Assembly: GCA_023424215.1 (NCBI GenBank)
Contig: JAFAEC010000028.1
Span: 1-43,997, forward strand
DNA: 43,997 nt
Reading direction: 5' to 3'
From: Pseudomonadota bacterium
GTDB lineage: Bacteria; Pseudomonadota; Alphaproteobacteria; Caulobacterales; Caulobacteraceae
The notes beneath the pieces are model-generated. The model saw nothing but the letters and a program-made list of their open reading frames with translations. It did not search any database and was not told where the DNA came from. Below are positions 15,794 to 23,326 of this stretch, piece after piece. The translations under genes and the position numbers were made by a program. Every line of letters starts with the position of its first letter. Position 1 is the stretch's first letter.

Positions 15794-17084
15794 ATTTGAG
15801 GCCGTTCTCGTTGGCCCGGCGCTCGCAACGCGGTTGCTCGCTGCCTGAGGCTGCGGCGGGAGGGTTAGCAGGGGCGGCGCCCTCGGGGAAGGCCGCGGCC
15901 TCCGCCCGTCGGCGACGCGCCAGGCGGGCCAGCAGGGGCGTGGCGGTGACGCCGTGCACAATGATCGAGAGCAGGATGATGAACCCGACCACGGCCCACA
16001 GCCGCTCGCTGTCCCCGAAGTCGCCGTGGTTGATGCCGTAGGCGAGGTAGTAGACCGAGCCGACGCCGCGGATGCCGAGGAAGGCCAGCAGCAGGCGCTC
16101 GCGCAGCGGCTGGGCCGAGCCGGTCATGGCCAGCAGGCCGGCGACGGGACGCACCACGAAGACCACGGCGAGGCCGACGAGGGCGTCGATCCAGGTCAGG
16201 CTGGACAGCAGGCCGTTGGCCAGCGCGCCGCCGAACAGCACCAGCAGCAGCATCATCAGCAGCCGCTCTATCTGGTCCGAGAAGTCGTGCATCTCCTGAT
16301 GGAACTCGTGATCCCGCTCGGAGCCGCGGATCATCACGGCGCAGACGAAGACGGCGAGGAAGCCGTAGCCGTGGACCATCTCGGTGACCGAGTAGGCGAT
16401 CAGGGTGGCGGCCAGCGCGATCAGGCCGTCGGCCAGTTTCGACAGGCCGCGCCGGCTGCGGAACAGCAGATAGCCGAGCAGTTTGCCGATCAGCATCCCG
16501 GCCCCGAGGCCGGCCAGCAGCTTCCAGCCGACCTTGATGCTGAACCAGTCGGTCAGGCCCGACTGGCTGGCGAGGCCGCCGGCGGCGGCGAGGATGGCGA
16601 GGTGGACGAAGGGGAAGGCGAGGGCGTCGTTCAGCCCCGCCTCGGAGGTCAGGCCGAAGCGGACCTCGTCCTCGTCGCCGGACCTGGGCGGGCCGCACTG
16701 GACGTCGGAGGCCAGCACCGGATCCGTCGGCGCCATGCTGGCCCCGAACAGCAGGGCCATGGCCAGGCTGAAGCCGAGGCCGGCCCAGCCGAGCCAGGCG
16801 ACGGCGGCGATGGTGAGGGGCATGGCGATCGCGAGCAGCCGCCAGGTGGTCGACCAGCTGCGCCAGCCGGGAACCCGATCGATCTTCAGGCCGGCGCCCA
16901 TCAGGCTGATGATGACCACCAGCTCCGTCAGCCGTTCCGTGGCCGTGTCCCAGGTGCGCGGGTCGGGATCGAAGGCCAGCAGGCCGGTCGAGAACACCGC
17001 CACCCCGATCGCCACGCACAGGATGGCCAAGGTCAACGGCAGGCGCTTAAGGCCGACCGGCGCCCAGGACACCAGCAGCACCAC
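15792..17084 (-). CDS. CPA1-type Na+/H+ (cation/proton) antiporter
   Basis: Inner-membrane cation/proton antiporter of about 12 helices, probably for Na+ and pH homeostasis. Seen: GLKRLPLTLAILCVAIGVAV at the N-terminus, ASMAPTDPVLASDVQ and GLTSEAGLNDALAFPFV, the family's paired acidic motifs in discontinuous helices, then LAVFVCAVMIRG. The GTG at 17084 is the first standard start in frame but falls inside the first predicted helix. The in-frame DNA upstream, back to a stop codon, encodes a plausible TEPFLTPDPYILFLLGLGG lead with no ATG/GTG/TTG, so the true start may be non-canonical or the sequence may hold an error. The tail SEQPRCER is encoded by a repeat (copy B), so the native C-terminus seems replaced or extended. 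Confidence 0.87.
   Translation of the reverse strand: MVLLVSWAPVGLKRLPLTLAILCVAIGVAVFSTGLLAFDPDPRTWDTATERLTELVVIISLMGAGLKIDRVPGWRSWSTTWRLLAIAMPLTIAAVAWLGWAGLGFSLAMALLFGASMAPTDPVLASDVQCGPPRSGDEDEVRFGLTSEAGLNDALAFPFVHLAILAAAGGLASQSGLTDWFSIKVGWKLLAGLGAGMLIGKLLGYLLFRSRRGLSKLADGLIALAATLIAYSVTEMVHGYGFLAVFVCAVMIRGSERDHEFHQEMHDFSDQIERLLMMLLLVLFGGALANGLLSSLTWIDALVGLAVVFVVRPVAGLLAMTGSAQPLRERLLLAFLGIRGVGSVYYLAYGINHGDFGDSERLWAVVGFIILLSIIVHGVTATPLLARLARRRRAEAAAFPEGAAPANPPAAASGSEQPRCERRANENGLK
15820..15842. repeat. REP-like palindromic repeat, copy B
   Basis: Identical to copy A across 23 bp, and followed like it by a shared TGAGGC two to four bases further on. It lies inside the antiporter coding region and encodes SEQPRCER on the minus strand. 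Confidence 0.85.
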
Positions 17085-17174
17085 GCCGCCGAGGCCGAGC
17101 AGGAACAGGATGTAGGGGTCGGGGGTCAGGAACGGCTCCGTCTGTCGGGAAGCCGACTATAGCGCGCCGGCGCG

Positions 17175-17214
17175 GGGCCGGGTTGCCTGGTCAGACCTTC
17201 GACAGGCCCGGCCC
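17175..17214. other. Hairpin after fabB
   Basis: GGGCCGGG (17175-17182) pairs with CCCGGCCC (17207-17214), extended inward by CCTG/CAGG past a 3-nt bulge. It lies just past the fabB stop on the minus strand. It has no T-run, so it may be a weak or Rho-assisted terminator or an intergenic repeat. Confidence 0.4.
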
Positions 17215-17219
17215 GCCGT

Positions 17220-18449
17220 CTAAACCTTGCTGAGGATCAGCGTGCCGTTGGTGCCGCCGAAGCCGAAGCTGTTGGACATGACGTGGGTCAGCTCGCCGTC
17301 GTGGCGTTCCCGCAGGATCGGCATGCCCTCGAACTCGGCGTCGAGGCTCTCGATGTGGGCGCTCTCGGCGGCGAAGCCGTGCTTCATCATCAGCAGGCAG
17401 TAGATCGCCTCCTGCGCCCCCGCCGCGCCGAGGCTGTGGCCGGTCAGGGACTTGGTCGAGGAGATCATCGGCAGGGCGTCGCCGAAGACGTTGCGCACCG
17501 CGCCCATCTCCTTGGAGTCGCCGACCGGGGTCGAGGTGCCGTGCGGGTTGAGGTAGTCGATCTTTGGATTGCCGGCCATTTCGAGCGCGATGCGCATGCA
17601 GCGCTCGGCGCCCTCGCCGGAGGGGGCGACCATGTCGTAGCCGTCGGAGTTGGCGCCGTAGCCGGTGACCTCGGCGTAGATGGTCGCGCCGCGCGCCTTG
17701 GCCCGCTCGTATTCCTCCAGCACCACGATGCCGGCGCCGCCGGCGATGACGAAGCCGTCGCGATCCTTGTCGTAGGCCCGGCTGGCCTTCGAGGGCGTTT
17801 CGTTGAAGTTCGAGGACATGGCGCCCATGGCGTCGAACATGTTCGACATCGACCAGTCGATGTCCTCGCAGCCGCCGGCGAAGACCACGTCCTGCTTGCC
17901 CCAGGCGATCTGTTCGGCGGCCGCGCCGATGCAGTGGGCGCTGGTCGCGCAGGCCGAGGAGATCGAATAGTTGATCCCCTTCAGCTGGAACCAGGTGGCC
18001 AGCACGGCCGAGGGGCCGGAGGCCATGGCCTTGGGCACGGCGAACGGGCCGATGCGCTTGGGCGAGCCCTTCTCGATGGTGGTCTGGGCCGCCTGCAGGA
18101 TGACCTGGGTCGAGGGGCCGCCCTCGCCGACGATCAGGCCGATGCGCTCGTCGCGGATCTCTTCCGGCGTCAGGCCGGAGTCCTTCAGCGCCTCCTCGAA
18201 GGCGATGTGGCCCCAGGCGGTGCCGTTGGCGAGGAAGCGCGAGGCGCGGCGGTCGACCAGCGGGGCCCAGTCCTCGGCCGTATGGCCGAGGGCCGGCGGA
18301 GCCCAGACCTGCGAGCGGAAGCCGTGCGCGGCGTGGTCGGCGGCGTGTTTCACGCCCGAGCGGGCCTCGCGCAGGGAGGCCGCGACCTCGTCCTGCCCGG
18401 TGCCGATCGAGGAGACGATGCCCAGTCCGGTGACGACCACACGCCGCAT
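17220..18449 (-). CDS. fabB: 3-oxoacyl-ACP synthase I FabB
   Basis: Beta-ketoacyl-ACP synthase I, which elongates the cis-3-decenoyl product of FabA and so commits carbon to unsaturated fatty acids. The 409-residue protein has MRRVVVTGLGIVSSIGTG at the start, the active-site Cys167 in SSACATSAHCIG, and the two catalytic histidines in NPHGTSTPVGD and KSLTGHSLGAAG. The C-terminal NSFGFGGTNGTLILSKV is typical. It follows fabA by 63 bp on the same strand; the pair is the classic anaerobic-type unsaturated fatty acid pathway. The FabA partner supports FabB rather than FabF. Confidence 0.96.
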   Translation of the reverse strand: MRRVVVTGLGIVSSIGTGQDEVAASLREARSGVKHAADHAAHGFRSQVWAPPALGHTAEDWAPLVDRRASRFLANGTAWGHIAFEEALKDSGLTPEEIRDERIGLIVGEGGPSTQVILQAAQTTIEKGSPKRIGPFAVPKAMASGPSAVLATWFQLKGINYSISSACATSAHCIGAAAEQIAWGKQDVVFAGGCEDIDWSMSNMFDAMGAMSSNFNETPSKASRAYDKDRDGFVIAGGAGIVVLEEYERAKARGATIYAEVTGYGANSDGYDMVAPSGEGAERCMRIALEMAGNPKIDYLNPHGTSTPVGDSKEMGAVRNVFGDALPMISSTKSLTGHSLGAAGAQEAIYCLLMMKHGFAAESAHIESLDAEFEGMPILRERHDGELTHVMSNSFGFGGTNGTLILSKV

Positions 18450-18512
18450 GAAATGTCCTTCCGCTACTTTTGTCCGCGCCGCGTTGTCCGCGGTCTCGCC
18501 TGTGTCAGTTTC

Positions 18513-19046
18513 TCAGCCGCCCGCCGGTTCCGCATTGCCGCCGAACAGGCCGACGCGCATGTCGTCGCAGCGGTAGATGATCTCGCCGTCGGCCTCGAGC
18601 ACGCCGTCGGCGATGCCCATGACCAGCTTGCGGTTGATGACCCGCTTGAGGTCGATCTTGTAGACCACCCGCTTGATGTCGGGCGTGACCTGGCCGGTGA
18701 ATTTCACGTCGCCGACGCCGAGCGCGCGGCCGCGGCCCTGGCCGCCGATCCAGCCCAGATAGAAGCCGACCAGCTGCCACATGGCGTCCAGCCCGAGGCA
18801 GCCCGGCATCACCGGGTCGTTGATGAAGTGGCACTGGAAGAACCAGAGGTCCGGATGGATGTCGAGCTCGGCCTCGACATAGCCCTTGCCGTGTGCGCCG
18901 CCGTCGGCGCTCATCTTCACGATGCGATCGAACATCAGCATCGGCGGGGCCGGCAACTGGGGATTGCCGGGGCCGAACAGCTCGCCGCGGCCGGAGGCCA
19001 GCAGGGCCTGATAGTCGAAGGACGAAGGGTATTGCGACTGGGTCAA
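18513..19046 (-). CDS. fabA: 3-hydroxydecanoyl-ACP dehydratase/isomerase FabA
   Basis: Dehydrates 3-hydroxydecanoyl-ACP and isomerises the trans-2 product to cis-3, which starts unsaturated fatty-acid synthesis. The 177-residue protein carries the catalytic pair His73 (FFQCHFINDPVMPG) and Asp87 (GCLGLDAMW). The start is a TTG giving MTQSQYPSSFDYQALLASG, with GGAGA seven bases upstream; length then agrees with E. coli FabA (172 aa). The frame stays open far upstream, but that stretch overlaps the glutamine cyclotransferase gene in another frame. fabB follows. Confidence 0.95.
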   Translation of the reverse strand: MTQSQYPSSFDYQALLASGRGELFGPGNPQLPAPPMLMFDRIVKMSADGGAHGKGYVEAELDIHPDLWFFQCHFINDPVMPGCLGLDAMWQLVGFYLGWIGGQGRGRALGVGDVKFTGQVTPDIKRVVYKIDLKRVINRKLVMGIADGVLEADGEIIYRCDDMRVGLFGGNAEPAGG

Positions 19047-19168
19047 AAGGGCGTCTCCGCGGGGGTTGTCCCTGCGCCGGCGCGAGGCCGGGTTCGTATG
19101 GTTGCGCTGCCGGTTACACGAGGGAACCTCATGGCTCAAACGATTTAACCCGCGCCCGCCCGGTCGGT

Positions 19169-19942
19169 TCAGCGCGGGCCGGTCAGGCGAATCTCGAACA
19201 GCGAGGGCCAGTTCTTGCCGGTGACGAACAGGCGACGGCCCTCCGGGTCCCAGGCGATGCCGTTCAGCACGTCGTCCGCCGGGTTTATGCCCCGGCGATC
19301 GGGCAGCAGGCCGGACAGGTCGACGACACCGGTCACTTCGCCGGTCGCCGGATCGATGCGCACAAGCACGTCCGACTGCCAGACGTTGGCGAAGACCTCG
19401 CCCTCGATCCATTCCAGCTCGTTGATGCGCGCCAGGGGGCGGCCGCCCAGGGTCACGTCCACGCGTCCGGTCTCGGCGAAGGTGTCCGGGTCGAGGAAAC
19501 GGAGCGCCGGGCCGCCGTCCGACAGGATCAGCCGCGAGCCGTCGTCGGTCAGCCCCCAGCCCTCGCCCGCATAGGTGAACTCGCCCCGGGGCTCGAGGTC
19601 GTCGGCGTTCCAGACGAAACCCCTCCCGCTGCGCCAGGTGAGGGTGAACACGCGGCCGGCGATCTCGGTCAGGCCTTCCCCGAACAGGGAGGGGTCGAGT
19701 TCGCGCCGCTGCAGCACGGCCCCGTCCTCGAGGCGCACCCGCCGGACGGTGGACGGGTAGCGGCCGGTGCTTTCCAGCAACTCGCCGTCTCGCCACACCA
19801 GACCCTGGGTGAAGGCGCGCGGGTCGTGCGGCCATTCGCGCACCACCTCGTAGCCATAGACGGGTACGGCCGGAGCCGCCGGCGTCTGCAGCGTCGCCGG
19901 CCCGGCCAGGAACAGACTCGCGAGACCGGCGAGTCCGATCAC
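19169..19942 (-). CDS. Glutaminyl-peptide cyclotransferase
   Basis: Glutamine cyclotransferase of the plant/bacterial five-bladed beta-propeller type, which turns N-terminal Gln into pyroglutamate. The 257-residue protein has a signal peptide (MIGLAGLASLFLAGPATLQ) and the family's motifs: EWPHDPRAFTQGLVW, ESTGRYPSTVRRV, GEGLTEI, GWGLTDDGSRLILSDG, INELEWIEGEVFANVWQSD and VLNGIAWDPEGRRLFVTGKNW. It is probably periplasmic. The GTG start lies one base after the terC stop, so it is translationally coupled to terC. Confidence 0.92.
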   Translation of the reverse strand: MIGLAGLASLFLAGPATLQTPAAPAVPVYGYEVVREWPHDPRAFTQGLVWRDGELLESTGRYPSTVRRVRLEDGAVLQRRELDPSLFGEGLTEIAGRVFTLTWRSGRGFVWNADDLEPRGEFTYAGEGWGLTDDGSRLILSDGGPALRFLDPDTFAETGRVDVTLGGRPLARINELEWIEGEVFANVWQSDVLVRIDPATGEVTGVVDLSGLLPDRRGINPADDVLNGIAWDPEGRRLFVTGKNWPSLFEIRLTGPR

Positions 19943-19943
19943 G

Positions 19944-20786
19944 TCAGACCCCCGGTTCGGCGGTCTCGCGGCGATTGAGCTCGGCCTGACGGGCCGCCTC
20001 GGCGCGGGCCTTCTTCTCGGCGCCGGCGCGACCCCACATGTTCAGGGCCTCCACGAGGGCCGAGAAAGCCATGGCGGCGTAGATGTAGCCCTTGGGCACG
20101 TGAACCCCGAAGCCGTCGGCGATCAGCACGGCGCCGATCATCAGCAGGAAGCCGAGCGCCAGCATCACCACGGTGGGGTTCTTCTCGATGAAGTTGGCCA
20201 GCGGGTCGGCGGCCAGCAGCATGACGGTGACGGCGGCGATCACGGCCACGACCATGATCGGGATGTGATCGGTCATGCCCACGGCGGTCAGGATCGAGTC
20301 GATCGAGAACACCAGGTCGAGCAGGATGATCTGGAAGATGGCCGCGCCCATGTTGTTGATGACCGCATTCTTGGCGTCCATCACGTCGTGGGTCGGCTTC
20401 GGATCGACGGTGTGGTGGATCTCCTTGGTCGCCTTCCACACCAGGAACAGGCCGCCGGCGATGAGGATCAGGTCGCGCCAGCTGAAGGCCGTCTCGAAGG
20501 TCGGCTCGCCGTGCGACCCGGCCGGCCCGACGAGCCCGAGGTCGAAGACCGGCGCGGTCAGGCCGACGATCCAGCCGATGGTCATCAGCAGGGCCAGACG
20601 CATGATCAGCGCCAGGCCGATGCCGATGCGGCGCGTCCGCTGGCGCTGTTCGGGGGGCAGCTTGTTCGACAGGATCGAGATGAAGACGAGGTTGTCGATG
20701 CCGAGGACGACCTCCATCACCACGAGTGTGACCAGCGCCGCCCAGGCGGCCGGATCGGAGAAGAGGGCGAGGAGGCTGTCGAACAT
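19944..20786 (-). CDS. TerC family integral membrane protein
   Basis: TerC/Alx-type membrane protein; relatives affect tellurite resistance or, as now better shown, manganese export and metal loading of exported proteins. The 280-residue protein has about seven helices and the conserved EVVLGIDNLVFISILSNKLP near the start and LVFSIDSILTAVGMTDHIP in the second half, each with the acidic GIDN/SIDS pair expected in a metal path. The ATG at 20786 is chosen for its AGGA ribosome site and family length; a frame open 21 codons further upstream is not supported. It forms an operon with the cyclotransferase. I saw no convincing manganese riboswitch upstream. Confidence 0.92.
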   Translation of the reverse strand: MFDSLLALFSDPAAWAALVTLVVMEVVLGIDNLVFISILSNKLPPEQRQRTRRIGIGLALIMRLALLMTIGWIVGLTAPVFDLGLVGPAGSHGEPTFETAFSWRDLILIAGGLFLVWKATKEIHHTVDPKPTHDVMDAKNAVINNMGAAIFQIILLDLVFSIDSILTAVGMTDHIPIMVVAVIAAVTVMLLAADPLANFIEKNPTVVMLALGFLLMIGAVLIADGFGVHVPKGYIYAAMAFSALVEALNMWGRAGAEKKARAEAARQAELNRRETAEPGV

Positions 20787-20880
20787 CTGCGGGTCCTGAA
20801 GATCCGGTCTGGAATGCGCCTGATACGGCGCCGGTTGCGGTTGCGGCAATGCATCAGGCTCGCGCCCGGAGCCGGGGAGC

Positions 20881-20913
20881 GGGAAAATGCCGCAGCCGGA
20901 GGGCGCATTTCCC
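20881..20913. other. Imperfect hairpin between terC and a plus-strand gene
   Basis: GGGAAAATGC (20881-20890) pairs with GCATTTCCC (20905-20913) with one bulged A; the 14-nt loop is GC-rich. It lies in the divergent gap and could belong to either leader. Its AT-rich arms stand out in this G+C-rich gap. Confidence 0.4.
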
Positions 20914-20970
20914 TGTGGTGGTGCAACCGTAGCAGGTTCAGGGTGGGCTGTCCGTCACGCGAAGCGCCGC

Positions 20971-21273
20971 ATGTCCATTCGCCGGCTCCTCTCCCTGGTC
21001 CTGACCCTCGGCATTCTGATGCTGGGCGCGCCGGCGGTCGCCATGAGCGCGCCGTCGCACCATCCGGTCCCGGCCGACTGCGCCCCGGAGACGACCGACA
21101 AATCCTCGCCCGCCTGCATCCAGATCTGCGCCACGCGCACGGTCTGCCCGCCCGCGCCGGTTCCGGCCGCCGCCGCGGCGCCTCCCGTCGCGAGGCCCGC
21201 TGTCGCGCCCCCGACCGACGACCGGATCGCCGGCCGCTCCCTCGGACCCGAACCGCCTCCGCCCCGGAGCTGA
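20971..21273 (+). CDS. Small secreted protein, possibly metal-related
   Basis: A 100-residue protein of unrecognised family. The ATG at 20971 gives a signal peptide (MSIRRLLSLVLTLGILMLGAPAVA). The mature part has SHHPVPADCAPE and KSSPACIQICATRTVCPP, with four cysteines and two adjacent histidines that could bind a metal or form disulfides. The tail is rich in Pro and Ala. A gene for a protein with 12 cysteines follows after 50 bp, which makes a joint metal (copper?) role plausible, but this is inference only. Confidence 0.7.
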   Translation: MSIRRLLSLVLTLGILMLGAPAVAMSAPSHHPVPADCAPETTDKSSPACIQICATRTVCPPAPVPAAAAAPPVARPAVAPPTDDRIAGRSLGPEPPPPRS

Positions 21274-21323
21274 ATGCGTCTGCACCACTGCAAACCATTC
21301 AATTCTGAAAATCGGAGACTGAT

Positions 21324-21533
21324 ATGAAACGCGTTCTCACCCTGGCCGCGCTGGCCCTGACCGTGTCCGGCGGCACCGCCCTGGCGGCCGAGCCGGGCGT
21401 CGTGGCCCAGCTGGTCCACAGCTGCTGCGACCTGGCGGCGGCCTGTTGCGAGGCTTGCGTCGAGTGCTGCAAGGCCTGCGTCGACTGCCTCGGCGACTGC
21501 GCCGGGCATTGCGCCGACCACGGCTGCCACTGA
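21324..21533 (+). CDS. Exported cysteine-rich peptide (12 Cys in mature part)
   Basis: A 69-residue protein: signal peptide MKRVLTLAALALTVSGGTALA, then a short helix-like segment in which 12 of the last 36 residues are Cys (positions 34, 35, 41, 42, 45, 48, 49, 52, 55, 59, 63, 68), with His at 62, 66 and 69. Many are spaced CxxxC, which places them on one face of a helix. This resembles the cysteine-lined helices of bacterial copper-storage proteins (Csp), though it is much shorter. A clear GGAGA ribosome site precedes the ATG and a strong terminator follows. Periplasmic metal binding is inferred. Confidence 0.82.
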   Translation: MKRVLTLAALALTVSGGTALAAEPGVVAQLVHSCCDLAAACCEACVECCKACVDCLGDCAGHCADHGCH

Positions 21534-21548
21534 CGGCTGACCGAGGAG

Positions 21549-21582
21549 GGGCGTCCGGTCCATCGGGCCGGACGCCCTTTTT
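21549..21582 (+). terminator. Rho-independent terminator after cysteine-rich gene
   Basis: A 13-bp stem (GGGCGTCCGGTCC / GGGCCGGACGCCC, one T-G pair) with an ATC loop, followed by TTTTT. It is the strongest terminator in the window and ends the plus-strand pair. Confidence 0.92.
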
Positions 21583-21589
21583 GCGTCGT

Positions 21590-22453
21590 TCAGCGCGGCG
21601 CCGGCCGCAGGTCGACGACGACCGGGAAATGGTCCGAAATCACCCGTCCGGCGAAGGAGTCGGTGAGCACGCCGAACCGCTCGACGGCGAGCCGGGGCCC
21701 GACGAACACATGATCGATGGCCACAGCGTCGTTATCGTTGGCGATGTCGAAGGCGTTGAAGGTGCCGGCGGGGCCGAAGACGACGGGGCTGACGGTCCGG
21801 GCGTCGGTCAGGCCCGAGGCGACGATGCGCTGGTAGGGCGGCGTGTCCGGCCCGGTGTTGAAGTCGCCCATCAGCACGACCCGCGCCGTCTCGCCGTCGA
21901 CCTCGGCCGGGGTCAGGCGCGACACCAGGATGGCGCACTGCTCGCGCGCCTCCTCGCCGGCGTGATCGAAATGGGTGTTGCGCACGTCCAGCAGGCCGCC
22001 GTCGCGGCGGTCGCGCAAGACGACGCGGGTGACGGTGCGTGGATAGGCGGCGTCCCAGCCCTTCGACGGGACCTCAGGCGTGGGCGAGCACCAGAAGGTG
22101 TCGGCGCTGACCCGCTCGTAGCGATCGCGCTTCCAGAACAGGGTGGTGGTCTCGCCCACCGGGCCGCCGTCGTCGCGGCCGAGGCCATAGCGGTCGTAGC
22201 CGGGCATGTGGTCGGCCAGGTAGCCGACCATGGCGGAGTGCGCCTCCTGCACGCCGAGGATGTCCGGGTCGAGGAAGGCGATCTGGGCGGCCATGTGCGG
22301 CCGCCGCTCGGCCCAGGTCGGATTGTCGGTCGGGACGTCGACCCGGATGTTGTAGCTCATTACCCGGAAGCCGGGCTCGTGGGCCCGGGCGGCGGGGGCG
22401 AGGGTCAGCAGGGAGAGGGCGACGAGGAGCGACAGGGCGCGGGCGACAGGCAT
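21590..22453 (-). CDS. Secreted endonuclease/exonuclease/phosphatase family protein
   Basis: Metal-dependent hydrolase of the EEP (DNase I-like) superfamily. The ATG at 22453 gives 287 residues with signal peptide MPVARALSLLVALSLLTLAPAARA. Motifs in order: FRVMSYNIRVD, DILGVQEAH (catalytic Glu), NTHFDHAG, VVLMGDFNTGP (catalytic Asp/Asn), AIDHVFVG and ISDHFPVVVDL (catalytic Asp-His). The substrate could be DNA, a phosphoester or a sphingomyelin-like lipid; sequence alone does not decide. The export signal indicates a periplasmic or extracellular role. Confidence 0.92.
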   Translation of the reverse strand: MPVARALSLLVALSLLTLAPAARAHEPGFRVMSYNIRVDVPTDNPTWAERRPHMAAQIAFLDPDILGVQEAHSAMVGYLADHMPGYDRYGLGRDDGGPVGETTTLFWKRDRYERVSADTFWCSPTPEVPSKGWDAAYPRTVTRVVLRDRRDGGLLDVRNTHFDHAGEEAREQCAILVSRLTPAEVDGETARVVLMGDFNTGPDTPPYQRIVASGLTDARTVSPVVFGPAGTFNAFDIANDNDAVAIDHVFVGPRLAVERFGVLTDSFAGRVISDHFPVVVDLRPAPR

Positions 22454-22559
22454 GCGAGGTTTCCGGGGAGGGCGGTCGCCGCATCCTGCCTCGCGCGACG
22501 CCGCCGCGGCCACGCAATTCCGGTTACTCCGGCGCGCGCGGTGCGGCCTGCTGCCTCGG

Positions 22560-22588
22560 TTGCGGTTTGGGGGCTTGGGTGCTATCAG
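22560..22588 (+). promoter_or_regulatory. Candidate promoter of the atpHAGDC operon
   Basis: TTGCGG (22560-22565), a 17-bp spacer and TATCAG (22583-22588) lie about 130 bp upstream of atpH, in a 267-bp gap with no gene. The spacing is ideal and the -35 fits the Caulobacter housekeeping type; the -10 is only moderate. Nothing else in the gap looks like a better promoter. Confidence 0.4.
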
Positions 22589-22720
22589 GCGCCCGGCTTA
22601 GGCCGAGGGCGCGTCGCGAGGCGCGTCCCCGGCGTGCTTTCTTCAAGCATTTCAGGCCTTTGATCGGGGCGAACCCGCCGCCGGTCCTAACCCGAACGCT
22701 AACCCGCGCGGACCTTGTAA

Positions 22721-23275
22721 GTGGCTGACGATTTCAGAACGACGGAAGTCGGCGAGCGCTATGCACAGGCGCTGTTCGACCTGGCTGACGAAACGGGCGC
22801 GCTGGACGCCGTGCGCGCCGACCTGAAGTCGCTGCGCGCCGCCTGGGCCGACAGCGCCGACCTGCGCCGCCTGGCGACCTCGCCGGTGATCGCCGCCGAG
22901 GACCAGCAGAAGGGTCTCGTGGCCATCGCCGACGCGGCGAAGTTCCACCGCACCACCCGCAACTTCCTCGGCCTGCTCGGCCAGAACGGCCGTGCCCGCG
23001 ACCTGCCGGGCGTGATCGCCGGCTTCGAGAAGCTGTACGCGAAGAAGACCGGCGTGGTCGCCGCCGAGGTGGTGACCGCCCAGCCGCTGGACGCCGCGCA
23101 GCTGAAGTCGATCCAGACCGCCCTGCGCACCGCGCTTGGCAAGGATCCCGAAATGACCACCCGCGTGGATCCGGCGATCCTCGGCGGCCTCAAGGTCAAG
23201 GTGGGCTCGAAGCTGTTCGACGCCTCGCTGAAGACCAAGCTCGACCAGATGAAATTCGCGCTGAAGCGCGCCTGA
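22721..23275 (+). CDS. atpH: ATP synthase subunit delta
   Basis: Delta subunit of F1-ATPase, the stator link between F1 and the Fo b subunits. The 184-residue protein has the family's N-terminal RYAQALFDLADETGALD and the conserved LPGVIAGFEKLYAKKTGVVAAEV, ending with VDPAILGGLKVKVGSKLFDASLKTKLDQM. The start is GTG. It opens the atpH-A-G-D-C operon; Fo genes are absent, as usual in alphaproteobacteria, where they are at a separate locus. Confidence 0.97.
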   Translation: MADDFRTTEVGERYAQALFDLADETGALDAVRADLKSLRAAWADSADLRRLATSPVIAAEDQQKGLVAIADAAKFHRTTRNFLGLLGQNGRARDLPGVIAGFEKLYAKKTGVVAAEVVTAQPLDAAQLKSIQTALRTALGKDPEMTTRVDPAILGGLKVKVGSKLFDASLKTKLDQMKFALKRA

Positions 23276-23326
23276 CCCAACGACGGCGCCTCACCCGCGC
23301 ACCAGAGACGAAGACAGAGAGATCCC

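Noticed and set aside
20787..20970. Manganese (yybP-ykoY) or cobalamin riboswitch between terC and the plus-strand gene
   Set aside because: A hairpin is present, but I could not find the conserved core bases of either class.
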